In this document: positions 27,822-35,992 of the stretch, in pieces
How the letters are laid out: each line of letters begins with the position of its first letter
How positions within the stretch are numbered: position 1 is the stretch's first letter
Assembly: GCA_945900945.1 (NCBI GenBank)
Contig: CAMDKL010000002.1
Coordinates: 1 to 64,000 of the forward strand
Direction of reading: 5' to 3'
DNA: 64,000 bases
Source: Pirellula staleyi DSM 6068
GTDB taxonomy: Bacteria; Planctomycetota; Planctomycetia; Pirellulales; Pirellulaceae
Notes under the pieces: generated by a model
Database searches by the model: none
What the model was told of the DNA's origin: nothing
What the model saw: only the letters and a program-made list of their open reading frames with translations
Translations under genes and position numbers: made by a program

Positions 27822-28913
27822 CTAACGCTGAATCTCATCCCACTGTTTGGGCAGTGACGTTAAAACACGATTTCCCGACTTGGTAACCAAAACATCGTCC
27901 TCGATTCGAACCCCCAATATACCGGGAATGTAGATACCCGGCTCAACGGTCACAACCATATCCGCTTCCAGTGGCCGTTCCTGACCCTTGGCCAACCGGA
28001 CCGATTCATGGATTTGGAGACCGAACGAATGCCCCAATGAATGGGTAAAGCGCTTTCCGAATCCTGCTTTTTCGATAATCCCACGAGCGATAGCGTCCAC
28101 CTCGCTCATCAAGATTCCCGGACGAATTGCCCGTATCGCAGCTTCCTGTGCGGACAAGACGGTCTGGTAGACTTTTTGCAATTTGGAAGTTGGTTTGCCA
28201 GTGATAATTACTCGCGTCATATCGCTCAAGTACAGGTCTTCTTTTGCGCCCCAATCGATTAACACAAATGCGTCGTCATCCATTCGTTTAGCCGACGGAC
28301 GACCATGTGGAAGTGCTGCTCTTGAGCCGACACCCACGATGGATTTGAATGCACTTCCGGTTCCGCCAAGTTTGCGAATGGAATACTCAAGTTGGTCGGC
28401 CACGGTCTTCTCGCTCATGTCGCCTGTCAACATGGCTCGGACGGATACGAACGATCGTTCGGCGATCGATACGGCCCTTTCTATTGCTTCGATCTCAGAC
28501 GCATCTTTGCGTTCACGCAAGCGTTCGATAACACCGCCGCAGGATTCCAATCGTATGTTTTCAATTTGACCTCTCAGTTTCTCCCATTGCGCCAGGGTAA
28601 TCGTTTGCGATTCGACGCAGACGTTTTGTAGTTTTTGGGTCGCTAACCACTTGGCAGTGGCATCGATCATCGTAATGGTTGCATCGCGTATGAACACCGG
28701 ATCGAGCGGGCACTCTTGCAGTAGTTGTTCCTCGTACCTAGCATCGCTAAGGATAGTAACCTTGTCTTTGTTAGCGAAGAGATAGCCGTCTTCGCCAGTA
28801 AAGCCTGTCAGATACGTAACGTTGTGTGGGCAAGTAACGAGCAAATTAGGTAACTTGCGATCCTTGAGTTCTCTGAAAAGTCGTTCACGTCGTCGGCTGA
28901 AATCAGGAATCAC
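27822..28913 (-). CDS. M24 family aminopeptidase (Xaa-Pro peptidase-like)
   Basis: 363 residues from a GTG at 28913; GGAGGGG lies 5 bases upstream of it, while a longer GTG at 28943 has no such site. An N-terminal creatinase-like domain (NLLVTCPHNVTYLTGFTG) precedes the pita-bread catalytic domain. The metal ligands are expected in VLIDWGAKEDLYLSDMTRV, HSLGHSFGLQIHE, VVTVEPGIYI and GVRIEDDVLV. It probably hydrolyses N-terminal Xaa-Pro bonds. Confidence 0.92.
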   Translation of the reverse strand: MIPDFSRRRERLFRELKDRKLPNLLVTCPHNVTYLTGFTGEDGYLFANKDKVTILSDARYEEQLLQECPLDPVFIRDATITMIDATAKWLATQKLQNVCVESQTITLAQWEKLRGQIENIRLESCGGVIERLRERKDASEIEAIERAVSIAERSFVSVRAMLTGDMSEKTVADQLEYSIRKLGGTGSAFKSIVGVGSRAALPHGRPSAKRMDDDAFVLIDWGAKEDLYLSDMTRVIITGKPTSKLQKVYQTVLSAQEAAIRAIRPGILMSEVDAIARGIIEKAGFGKRFTHSLGHSFGLQIHESVRLAKGQERPLEADMVVTVEPGIYIPGILGVRIEDDVLVTKSGNRVLTSLPKQWDEIQR

Positions 28914-28931
28914 AAATGCCCCTCCGTTGTA
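28914..28931 (-). promoter_or_regulatory. Strong ribosome binding site for the M24 peptidase
   Basis: On the minus strand CAACGGAGGGGCATTT precedes the GTG at 28913. This Shine-Dalgarno match decides that start over the upstream GTG. Confidence 0.65.
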
Positions 28932-29018
28932 GAACCATTTCACCGTATCATTAACCTGGGTATGCAGTTTTTACGCTACGTTTGAAAATTTGGGAAGGAG
29001 GGAAGGGGTCACGTCGTT

Positions 29019-29043
29019 GGGGTCAGACTTGGGATTCGGGATT
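29019..29043 (+). repeat. Left inverted end of the RAYT element
   Basis: GGGGTCAG followed by a GGGATTCGGGATT part. Its inverted partner is at 30083-30107, with 22 of 25 bases matching. Confidence 0.75.
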
Positions 29044-29114
29044 GTGTGTCATCTGTTGCACGGTAGGCTGGCGTTTGTTGGCATGAAACGTCACTTGAGA
29101 ATAGGGCTTAGGGT

Positions 29115-30103
29115 ATGCTGCGTCCTCCTCGACTTCAGTATTCCAGTGCGATCTATCATTTGGTGACTCGTGGAGATGGTCGTCGGACGTTGTTTCACGA
29201 TGATGGACATTACGCGAGATTTTCGCAAGGCTTGATCGACGAAGTTTCCCGGAGTCTAGATCGTGTTGGCTTTTTGCTGGATGCCAAATGACGTTCATGC
29301 GCTGATCAAAACGCCCGAGCCAAATTTGTGCCGTGGTATGCAGCATTGGTTTTCGGGGTATGCGTGCCTGGTACGCCAAACGTAATCGACGGACTGGTCA
29401 CTTGTTTCAAGAACGCTAAAAAGCCTTTCCGGTTGAAGACGAGGGATACTATTGGAACCTGAGCCGATATATTCACTTGAACCCCTGTAATGGCAGCAAG
29501 CCACTGAGCGATACACCGGAGGTTTATCCCTACAGCAGTTTCGGCGGCTAAGCCCGTAAAAGTCAGCGATTAGATTGGGTAGTCCATGAAGAACACCATC
29601 GGTATTGGTCAGGAAGCAGTGGCGGCAACGATCCGACGTCTGCTTACCGTCGGTTTGTGAAAGACGGATTGATCGATTCGGTCGATCCGAGAATCGATCG
29701 TCTTCGTGATTGGGTCTATGGCGGCGAGGACTTTCTCAAACGAGTCTTATCGATTGCTGAAGGTGATGACCCGGTGTTACACCGACGCCGAGTCCGACGT
29801 GCCAACCCGGTTTCAGTGGATTCGGTTTTTGAAGCGACAGCGTCGCAGTACGAGGTAAGTGCAGATGAATACGTCGGATTTCGCAGTGGTGCTGCCGTTC
29901 GCGATATAGCAGCCTATCTGTGTTGTCGTTATACTTCTGCAACGTTTCGAGAATTGTCCGATCGATTTGGATTGAATCATCCCGACAGCGCCTCAGACTT
30001 GATACGGCGAGGTGCCAAGCGAATTGAACAATCAAGCGAAGCGGTTCGCCAGCAAAAGGCAATTGAAAAGAAACTATTACTGAATCCCGAATCCCGAACC
30101 TGA
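29115..30103 (+). pseudogene. Broken RAYT-type transposase with DnaA-like C-terminal helix region
   Basis: The N-terminus MLRPPRLQYSSAIYHLVTRG begins at 29115. Frameshifts follow near 29284 (coding passes to CWMPNDVHALIKTPEP) and again near 29370, with a TAA after FQER. In the HUH motif the expected NHVH is NDVH. The catalytic tyrosine region YIHLNP is retained. The last third (29657-30103, 148 codons) is open and shows SGAAVRDIAAYLCCRYTS and LSDRFGLNHPDSASDLIRR. The gene is dead by several lesions. Confidence 0.85.
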
Positions 30104-30107
30104 CCCC
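30083..30107 (-). repeat. Right inverted end of the RAYT element
   Basis: AATCCCGAATCCCGAA followed by CCTGACCCC. It is the reverse complement of 29019-29043 with three mismatches. Confidence 0.75.
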
Positions 30108-30117
30108 AGCGCAGCTT

Positions 30118-30825
30118 ATGTCACAATCCTGTGAATTCATCTTGGCAACTTGGTGCGATGAATGGCAACATCGCATTATTTCTTGGGTAGAGGAGCAGAT
30201 GCAGTCGGCGGACGCAGGGCACGGAATCGATCATGTCCGCCGGGTTGTCGGCAATGCGAAAAGAATCGGACATGCGGAGCAAGCGAATGCGAATGTCTAT
30301 ATGCCGGCAGCTTGGTTGCATGACTGTGTCTTTGTGCCAAAGAACTCGCCTCAGCGGCGGATGGCTTCGGCATTGGCAGCTCAAAGTGCAGAGCGATTTC
30401 TGATTGAGATCCATTACCCCTCAAACTGGATTAGTCCTATTTCGCATTGCATTTTATCGCATAGCTTTTCAGCCAACGTTGATTGCGAAAGTATAGAAGC
30501 CAAGGTAGTCCAAGATTCAGACAGGCTAGAGGCGGTTGGTGCGATTGGCTTGGCCCGTTGCTTAATGACCGGCGGAGCGATGGGACAACGGCTTTATCAT
30601 CCGAGTGAGCCCTTTCCAACAAATCGCCTGCCTGCCGACACGGAGCAGTCTATCGACCATTTTTTTGCCAAATTATTAGGGCTGCAAAAAACCATGCAGA
30701 CTCAGTCTGGCCGCGAGGAGGCGAAGCGTAGAAGTGCGTTTTTACTCGTCTTTTTGAGGCAGCTAGCGGATGAAATAGACGCCTCTCCGATTGAACTCGA
30801 AACCGCATTGCGACGCATTTCCTGA
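30118..30825 (+). CDS. HD-domain phosphohydrolase (YedJ-like)
   Basis: 235 residues. The HD metal site is built from H35 (in AGHGIDHVRRV), H68-D69 in AAWLHDCVF, and D133/D135 in VVQDSDRLEAVGAIGLARCL, a pattern of the small HD hydrolases such as YedJ. Nucleotide or sugar-phosphate substrates are known in the superfamily; the one here is unknown. The ATG lies 10 bases after the right end of the RAYT relic. The start might also be a later methionine (M28). Confidence 0.85.
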   Translation: MSQSCEFILATWCDEWQHRIISWVEEQMQSADAGHGIDHVRRVVGNAKRIGHAEQANANVYMPAAWLHDCVFVPKNSPQRRMASALAAQSAERFLIEIHYPSNWISPISHCILSHSFSANVDCESIEAKVVQDSDRLEAVGAIGLARCLMTGGAMGQRLYHPSEPFPTNRLPADTEQSIDHFFAKLLGLQKTMQTQSGREEAKRRSAFLLVFLRQLADEIDASPIELETALRRIS

Positions 30826-30957
30826 CTGGCGAAGCCGCAAATGTGCAGCGACAGAACGAGTTTGGCAGCTCGACGCTGCTTCGCAGATTACACATTCTCA
30901 GCTAGACTATTGTTTGCCCCGTATCATTTCTATCACTCGATCACACCATCGTCCCAC

Positions 30958-32040
30958 ATGTCCGACGCAGATATCCATCAACAGCTCCAAATCGCCATCG
31001 AATCCTTTAAAGAGCCTGAAAGCGGGCGGGCTATCTCCGAGACAGGCCAAGTGGGGGATTGGAAAGTAGCCGACGGTGTTGTTAGTTGCCGATTGAGCCT
31101 GACCTCCATGATGCAGCCTATCGCACAGGAGACGGGAGATGCCCTGCGAGATCATTTGCTTGCGTGTGTCCGAGGGATCAAAGGCGTGATTGTTCACCTC
31201 GACATTACTTATCGCCCAGCACCAACGATCGGCCAAATTGGCCTTAAGGCGAAAAGCGTTATCGCGGTTGCGGCTGGAAAGGGCGGCGTTGGCAAAAGTA
31301 CTTTGGCAGCTTCGATTGCAATTGTACTGGGCCGAATGGGAGCCAAAGTCGGCTTGATGGACGCAGATGTGTACGGTCCGAGCATTCCTCACTTGTTGGG
31401 CTTAGATGGTCGGCCGGAGATTGTCGATGGAAAAATTCAGCCGATCCGATCTGGGGAGATGCCTGTCATGTCGATGGGTTTCTTGGTTGGTAAAGACCAA
31501 GCGGTGGTTTGGCGAGGGCCAATGCTACACGGATCGATCACTCAGTTTTTGCGAGACACAGCTTGGGGCGAACTCGATTATCTTATTATCGACATGCCGC
31601 CTGGAACGGGTGACGTTGCGTTGACTTTGTCGCAGTTGCTACCACTATCAGGCGTTGTCATCGTGTGTACACCTCAGGAGGTCGCATTGCTAGATGCAGG
31701 AAAAGCGATATCCATGTTTGAAAAAACAAAAGTACCCGTGCTCGGCGTGGTTGAAAATATGAGTGGCTTTACGGACCCGGAGTCGGGAAAGACCTTTGAA
31801 ATTTTTGGCAAAGGGGGAGCTAGAAACAAGGCCGAGCAGCTCGGAGTTCCTTTCCTAGGAGAAGTGCCGATTCAGATTGCGATCCGCAGCGAATCGGACG
31901 AGGGTCGGTTGGCTGACGTGCTTTTGGATCCACATATCGCCAAGCCGTTCGAAGATGTTTGCCGTGGATTGGTACGCTCGCTTGCGACGCAGATCGCAAA
32001 CCGCCCGACTATTTCGGCGCCCCTGCCCGTGCTAGGTTGA
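30958..32040 (+). CDS. Mrp/NBP35-type ATP-binding protein
   Basis: 360 residues from the ATG at 30958. Residues about 1-85 are a FSCA/DUF59-like domain, then the P-loop VAAGKGGVGKSTLAASIA, LMDADVYGPSIPHLLG, the switch DMPPGTGDVALTLSQ and VENMSGF. Mrp proteins carry iron-sulphur clusters for apo-enzymes through a C-x-x-C motif placed after ENMS; here that place reads TDPESG with no cysteine. It probably works as an ATPase in cluster assembly or transfer, but the cysteine loss is unusual. Confidence 0.9.
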   Translation: MSDADIHQQLQIAIESFKEPESGRAISETGQVGDWKVADGVVSCRLSLTSMMQPIAQETGDALRDHLLACVRGIKGVIVHLDITYRPAPTIGQIGLKAKSVIAVAAGKGGVGKSTLAASIAIVLGRMGAKVGLMDADVYGPSIPHLLGLDGRPEIVDGKIQPIRSGEMPVMSMGFLVGKDQAVVWRGPMLHGSITQFLRDTAWGELDYLIIDMPPGTGDVALTLSQLLPLSGVVIVCTPQEVALLDAGKAISMFEKTKVPVLGVVENMSGFTDPESGKTFEIFGKGGARNKAEQLGVPFLGEVPIQIAIRSESDEGRLADVLLDPHIAKPFEDVCRGLVRSLATQIANRPTISAPLPVLG

Positions 32041-32148
32041 TGCGAAAAAACCTTGCGGCAATATTGCCTGTGATAAACGCCCCACGAGGAGTACAATTCC
32101 TCGCTTTTGACTGCTCCCCGTCCTCCAAAATCGCAATAGTAGATCGTT

Positions 32149-33252
32149 ATGAAAGCAATAGCCGTTCGGCCAGGTATCCCCAATAGTGTTCACGAACGAG
32201 AAATTCCCATGCCATCGATTGACAAGATCCCGGATGGCAAGGGGATTTTGGTCAAGGTTCTCAAGGTGGGTGTCGATGCGACGGACCGTGAAATCAATGA
32301 CGCATTATATGGAAATCCACCTCCTGGCGATGACTTCCTCGTCCTGGGGCATGAGTCGTTTGGCGTCGTGAAAGCCGTCGGTGCAAACGTTCGCAATATC
32401 AAAGTTGGCGACTACGTCACCGCAACCGTTCGCCGGCCCGGTGGCTCGATCTATGACAAGATCGGCACCTACGACATGACGAGCGAAGAGACTTATTACG
32501 AACGCGGAATCAATCTGCTGCATGGCTATTTGACCGAGTACTTTGTGGATCACGAGGACTATATTGTCCGCGTTCCAAAAGGACTCAAGAATTTGCATGT
32601 GCTGATGGAGCCTATGAGTTGTGCAGCCAAAGCCATCCATCAAGCGTTCGAAGCTCAGCGACGAATGAAAGTCTGGAGTCCTAAGCGAGCGTTTGTTCTC
32701 GGTGCGGGTCAGATCGGATTGCTCTCAACTCTGATATTACGCCTTAAGGGAATAGATGTGTACACGCTCGCTCGGGCCGCAGGACCGCATCTGAAGAGTT
32801 CGATTGTGGAGGGTATGGAAGCGAGCTACGTCGCAACTTCACAAACGAGCCTTGAACAGCTTGCAAAAAAAGTTGGCAAAGCTGATTTGATCATCGATGC
32901 TACCGGTTCGTCCTCCCTTGCTTTTAGTGCGATGGAAGCATTGGGGCACAATGGGGTTTTGGTTTGGACCAGTATTACTGGCGGCAAAGAATTGACGACA
33001 GTCCCGTCGGACAAGATCAACATCGAGTGGGTACTGGGGAACAAACTGCTCGTCGGGAGTGTCAACGCCAACCGCGAGCACTTTGAATCAGGCATCAAGG
33101 ATTTGGCTCTTGGCGAAGTCATGTTTCCCAACGTAATTCATAAGATATTGACCAGTCCAGTGAACGGTTTATTAGGCTACAAAGAAATGATGCGGCTGCT
33201 GGTCGAGGACAATTCTGCATTGAAAGTCTACGTAAATGTCGCGGACGAATAG
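32149..33252 (+). CDS. Glucose 1-dehydrogenase-like medium-chain dehydrogenase
   Basis: 367 residues. The catalytic domain has [17 protein letters not shown] and [12 protein letters not shown], and the nucleotide domain has [13 protein letters not shown]. In archaeal-type glucose dehydrogenases the catalytic zinc is held by Cys or Asp, His and two Glu residues. The set seen here (D of GVDATD, HE of GHES, E of LMEP) matches the Asp variant known from haloarchaea. It would oxidise glucose or a related sugar with NAD(P)+. It follows the Mrp gene in the same direction. Confidence 0.85.
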   Translation: MKAIAVRPGIPNSVHEREIPMPSIDKIPDGKGILVKVLKVGVDATDREINDALYGNPPPGDDFLVLGHESFGVVKAVGANVRNIKVGDYVTATVRRPGGSIYDKIGTYDMTSEETYYERGINLLHGYLTEYFVDHEDYIVRVPKGLKNLHVLMEPMSCAAKAIHQAFEAQRRMKVWSPKRAFVLGAGQIGLLSTLILRLKGIDVYTLARAAGPHLKSSIVEGMEASYVATSQTSLEQLAKKVGKADLIIDATGSSSLAFSAMEALGHNGVLVWTSITGGKELTTVPSDKINIEWVLGNKLLVGSVNANREHFESGIKDLALGEVMFPNVIHKILTSPVNGLLGYKEMMRLLVEDNSALKVYVNVADE

Positions 33253-33467
33253 CCAAAAGTCTCCTTCAGATATTTCGTTGCAATGATGCGTTCAGGTAAG
33301 CCGCTATCGCGGCAGTTCATCAATCTATTAAATCGCATTGGCTGACGCCAACGCCTTTCCTGCAAAGGTCTTTGCCGTTGGCACCACCTCACAATTCTTA
33401 AGCCCCAAAACATAGATCGGGCAATCAACCGAAGCCCAGCCCACGCGCCTAGAACAACGACGCAGTA

Positions 33468-33612
33468 TCCCTTTCCTTTATTTGTTCGGTAATCCTATTG
33501 GGATACGCCATCATCATCTTCGAGGATGATCGAATTCAAATATTGCCGCCCGGCGATTTCGAAAAATTGTCGTTAGACAGTTCCGACGATTCAAAGACGG
33601 ATAAGGAATAGA
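33468..33612 (+). pseudogene. End of an unknown frame with a membrane segment
   Basis: The frame is open from just after a TAG near 33448 to the TAG at 33610-33612. It reads a hydrophobic stretch (SLSFICSVILLGYAIIIF) and a polar tail (ILPPGDFEKLSLDSSDDSKT). No start codon is visible. It ends two bases before the brxL relic, so it may be the 3' end of the preceding gene of the lost locus. Confidence 0.3.
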
Positions 33613-33614
33613 CC

Positions 33615-33870
33615 TTGGAAACCATTTCAGTGATATTGGTCGACTTGCTCAACCAGCATTTCCCTGGCAAGGTAGTTCGCAAAGATCTCACGAAACGTGT
33701 TAAAGAAGGTGCGAACGTACCTGTGTACGTTTAGGAATGCCTGCTTGGCAACTACTGTGCGTCTAATGATGAAGCGATCATCAAAGAGGGGCTGCAAACC
33801 GTCAAGAAGATACTGGCGGAGACCTTAAGTCCGTTCCGATGAAGCCGAGAAGGTCAAGTCGCTCATCAAA
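33615..33870 (+). pseudogene. brxL: N-terminal fragment of BREX protease-like BrxL (relic)
   Basis: From a TTG at 33615 the translation reads FPGKVVRKDLTKRVKEGANVPVYV, then a TAG at 33732-33734 where the family has Leu (LEYLLG), then ECLLGNYCASNDEAIIKEGL and VKKILAE. After a one-base slip near 33828 the frame resumes DEAEKVKSLIKER. This is the conserved beginning of BrxL, the Lon-like protein of BREX phage-defence systems. Similarity stops at about 33868, where the family continues with GxYxIIDK. Stop codon, frameshift and truncation make it a pseudogene. Confidence 0.8.
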
Positions 33871-33892
33871 GAGCGTATTAGCCTCGACTTGA

Positions 33893-34801
33893 CTACGTTC
33901 TCGCATCTCTCAATGCCTCGATCATATCGTGCGTTGCATTCTCGACTGCCGATTGCCAATTGCTCGCGCTCGCGTACTTGGCGTTTTCATAGGCAAAAAT
34001 AATGCCGCGAGAACTGTTGACGATTGCACCCAGTCCTAGGCTGTCCATACCGTGGACCACATCCGATGCCGAACCGCCTTGAGCACCGTAGCCAGGGATA
34101 AGTATCCAAGCGTTGGGCATTCGCTGCCGCATAGCCTGCAACTGTTCAGGATAAGTCGCTCCTACCACCGCACCAACACAACCATATCCGCTTGGCGAAG
34201 TTGCCGTCATGAGCGATTGCGATTGGACAAAGTCAGCAACGCGGTCCGAAACTGTCCGCGAGTCGATGGAGAGATCTTGTAAAAAACCGCTACCGGGGTT
34301 GGAGGTCTTTACCAAGACAAAGATGCCAGCCCCGACCGTCCTGCATTGTTCGACGAAAGGCTGCAAAGTGTCGGAGCCAAGATAGGGGCTGACGGTGAGA
34401 GCATCGGTTCCCCAAGCGCTTTGGCCGTTGGTCCCCAAGTAGGCTTTTGCATACGCGGTGGCGGTGGAGCCGATGTCATTGCGTTTGGCATCCATAATGA
34501 CGATTAGCCCTTTGCTAGAGGCGTACTGGCAAACGCGTCCGAGCGCCAAAACGCCGTAGGGTCCTAATTCTTCGAAAAACGCACTTTGCGGTTTGACGAC
34601 CGGGACCAAATCATGAATCGCGTCGATTACTTCGCTGCAGAACTTTTCAAAGGCATAGGCCTGGTTTTCGAGCGAGGCGGTGCGTTCAAGACGAATTCCA
34701 ATTGGAAGTTGCTCAAGTCTAGGATCGAGTCCAACGCAAACCGGATTCTGCTTGTCTTGAACGGCTTTGGCCAAGCGATCACCGAAACACTGTTGTTGCA
34801 T
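33893..34801 (-). CDS. pyrF: Orotidine 5'-phosphate decarboxylase, type 2
   Basis: 302 residues, the size of the long (type 2) PyrF. Conserved elements are VCVGLDPRLEQLP, VKPQSAFFEELG, the catalytic MDAKRNDIGSTATAYA, VSPYLG, LVKTSNPG, VVGATYPEQL, LIPGYGAQGGSASDVV and IVNSSRGI. It makes UMP from OMP in pyrimidine synthesis. It lies 11 bp after the YdjY gene on the same strand. The stop ends directly at the brxL relic. Confidence 0.95.
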   Translation of the reverse strand: MQQQCFGDRLAKAVQDKQNPVCVGLDPRLEQLPIGIRLERTASLENQAYAFEKFCSEVIDAIHDLVPVVKPQSAFFEELGPYGVLALGRVCQYASSKGLIVIMDAKRNDIGSTATAYAKAYLGTNGQSAWGTDALTVSPYLGSDTLQPFVEQCRTVGAGIFVLVKTSNPGSGFLQDLSIDSRTVSDRVADFVQSQSLMTATSPSGYGCVGAVVGATYPEQLQAMRQRMPNAWILIPGYGAQGGSASDVVHGMDSLGLGAIVNSSRGIIFAYENAKYASASNWQSAVENATHDMIEALRDART

Positions 34802-34812
34802 GCTAAGTAGAT

Positions 34813-35739
34813 CTACTTTTTAGAATTCGTTTGGGGGCTTTTGGACGGATTGTCTTGGGTTGCTTTTGGTTTCGGATCTGCTAACGGTTTTGCGACCAAT
34901 AGTTGCATGATACTGTCCGGTATTTTTGCGGACAAGAATTTCGGCTCTTCTTTGTTTTCCTTGATTTGGTCCGTGTCAGAACTTCCAAAGGGAGCCTCGT
35001 CCGTCAAGGTAAGAACGAGTCGAACGAGGGTGTTTCTTGGCGGAATACGTTCAGTGAAGGCCTCGAAGATCAGGTTGGCATTGGATTGTTCACTTCGAAC
35101 GGAGACGTCCATCGTGGAAGTCGTGAAATTGGAGACACTAATCAACTCGCCACTGTCACCAAGATAGTTCTCTTTACCATCCTCATCCTTGTAGATTTTA
35201 CTACCTGCAAAGACCCAATCCCAGTGCAGGGACTTCTTTGTTCCGGACCTGCGAATCCAGTTCTGAGCAAGGGTTCCTTGTGTTTTTCCGTTGGCATCCA
35301 TCCAAAGAGCATAAACGCGAACGGTCGTTCCGTGAGCGGGTTTAAACGGTTCAAAGGTTGCTGTGTTACCAGGTTTCGCGTTGATTGCAAGCAGTCCTGC
35401 ATGAACCAGTTGGGCTCGTGCAAAAACCGCAACAATGGCTTCGTGCTCTTTCGTTCCGGCAGGGCAGGCGAACAGTTCTAATGGGACCTCTCGTTGAGCA
35501 ATATAACCATCTAAGATTACTACCTGTTCGTCTCGATTGATCCAGATTCGATTTTCGCGATGCAACAGCTTGCAGTCTTTTGGTTCGTCGAAACGATCCA
35601 CAACCAGCTTTTGTAGATCGGCCGAACTTTTCCACTCATCATCTGCCGAACACTGCAACAATCTGGCACTGGATATTGCCAATGCAAGCGCGATGGATAT
35701 TTCAAAACGACTTGCAAAGCTGCATTTTTTGTAAGGCAT
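34813..35739 (-). CDS. Secreted YdjY-domain protein
   Basis: 308 residues. A signal peptide is likely (EISIALALAISSARLLQCSA). The middle matches YdjY: VVILDGYIAQREVPLELFACPAGTKEHEAIVAVFARAQLVHAGLLAINAKPG, with the KEHE signature, then FEPFKPAHGTTVRVYALWMD. The C-terminal 50 residues are low complexity (Lys/Pro/Ser). The YdjY family is of unknown role and is common in planctomycetes and other bacteria. Confidence 0.8.
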   Translation of the reverse strand: MPYKKCSFASRFEISIALALAISSARLLQCSADDEWKSSADLQKLVVDRFDEPKDCKLLHRENRIWINRDEQVVILDGYIAQREVPLELFACPAGTKEHEAIVAVFARAQLVHAGLLAINAKPGNTATFEPFKPAHGTTVRVYALWMDANGKTQGTLAQNWIRRSGTKKSLHWDWVFAGSKIYKDEDGKENYLGDSGELISVSNFTTSTMDVSVRSEQSNANLIFEAFTERIPPRNTLVRLVLTLTDEAPFGSSDTDQIKENKEEPKFLSAKIPDSIMQLLVAKPLADPKPKATQDNPSKSPQTNSKK

Positions 35740-35788
35740 GTGAATTCGAGTCCTTGGTTGGTGACCATTTCAAAGGAACTGTTTTTGG

Positions 35789-35989
35789 ATGAACTCGGGA
35801 GACAAAAGTCCATACACAAAATTTGAATTTTTTTTATTCCCCAACTGTTCTCAAGAAACATGCTCAGAACGCTTGCATCTTAGAATTCCGGAACAACAAT
35901 TGACGTTCAATCCCGAAATGCTTGTTGCGCACGCTTTGCCGCATTGCGAAGGAGCAATCTTATCATTATTCGCTAACGTCGACGAGTGA
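35789..35989 (+). CDS. Possible small protein before the large unknown gene
   Basis: 66 codons ending in TGA three bases before the next ATG. The second half (LRIPEQQLTFNPEMLVAHAL and AILSLFANVDE) looks like a normal protein in composition, while the first 25 residues do not, so the true start may be later. The near-contact with the following gene suggests coupling. No known family is recognised. Confidence 0.35.
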   Translation: MNSGDKSPYTKFEFFLFPNCSQETCSERLHLRIPEQQLTFNPEMLVAHALPHCEGAILSLFANVDE

Positions 35990-35992
35990 CCT

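Larger units (their letters stand above)
29019..30107 (+). mobile_element. Decayed RAYT element bounded by inverted repeats
   Basis: A 1089-bp unit with 25-bp inverted ends (29019-29043 and 30083-30107) around a degenerate Y1 transposase frame. The right end also supplies the last codons of the pseudogene. It ends 10 bp before the ATG of the HD-domain gene, so the leader of that gene lies inside or beside the element. I see no target duplication. Confidence 0.7.
33253..33892. other. Gene-poor region with defence-gene debris
   Basis: 640 bases between the glucose dehydrogenase-like gene and pyrF. It begins with a GC-rich palindrome (CCGCTATCGCGG, about 33302-33313). A 48-codon open end (33468-33612) and a broken brxL fragment (33615-33870) follow. 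The rest shows no coding signal. Confidence 0.6.
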
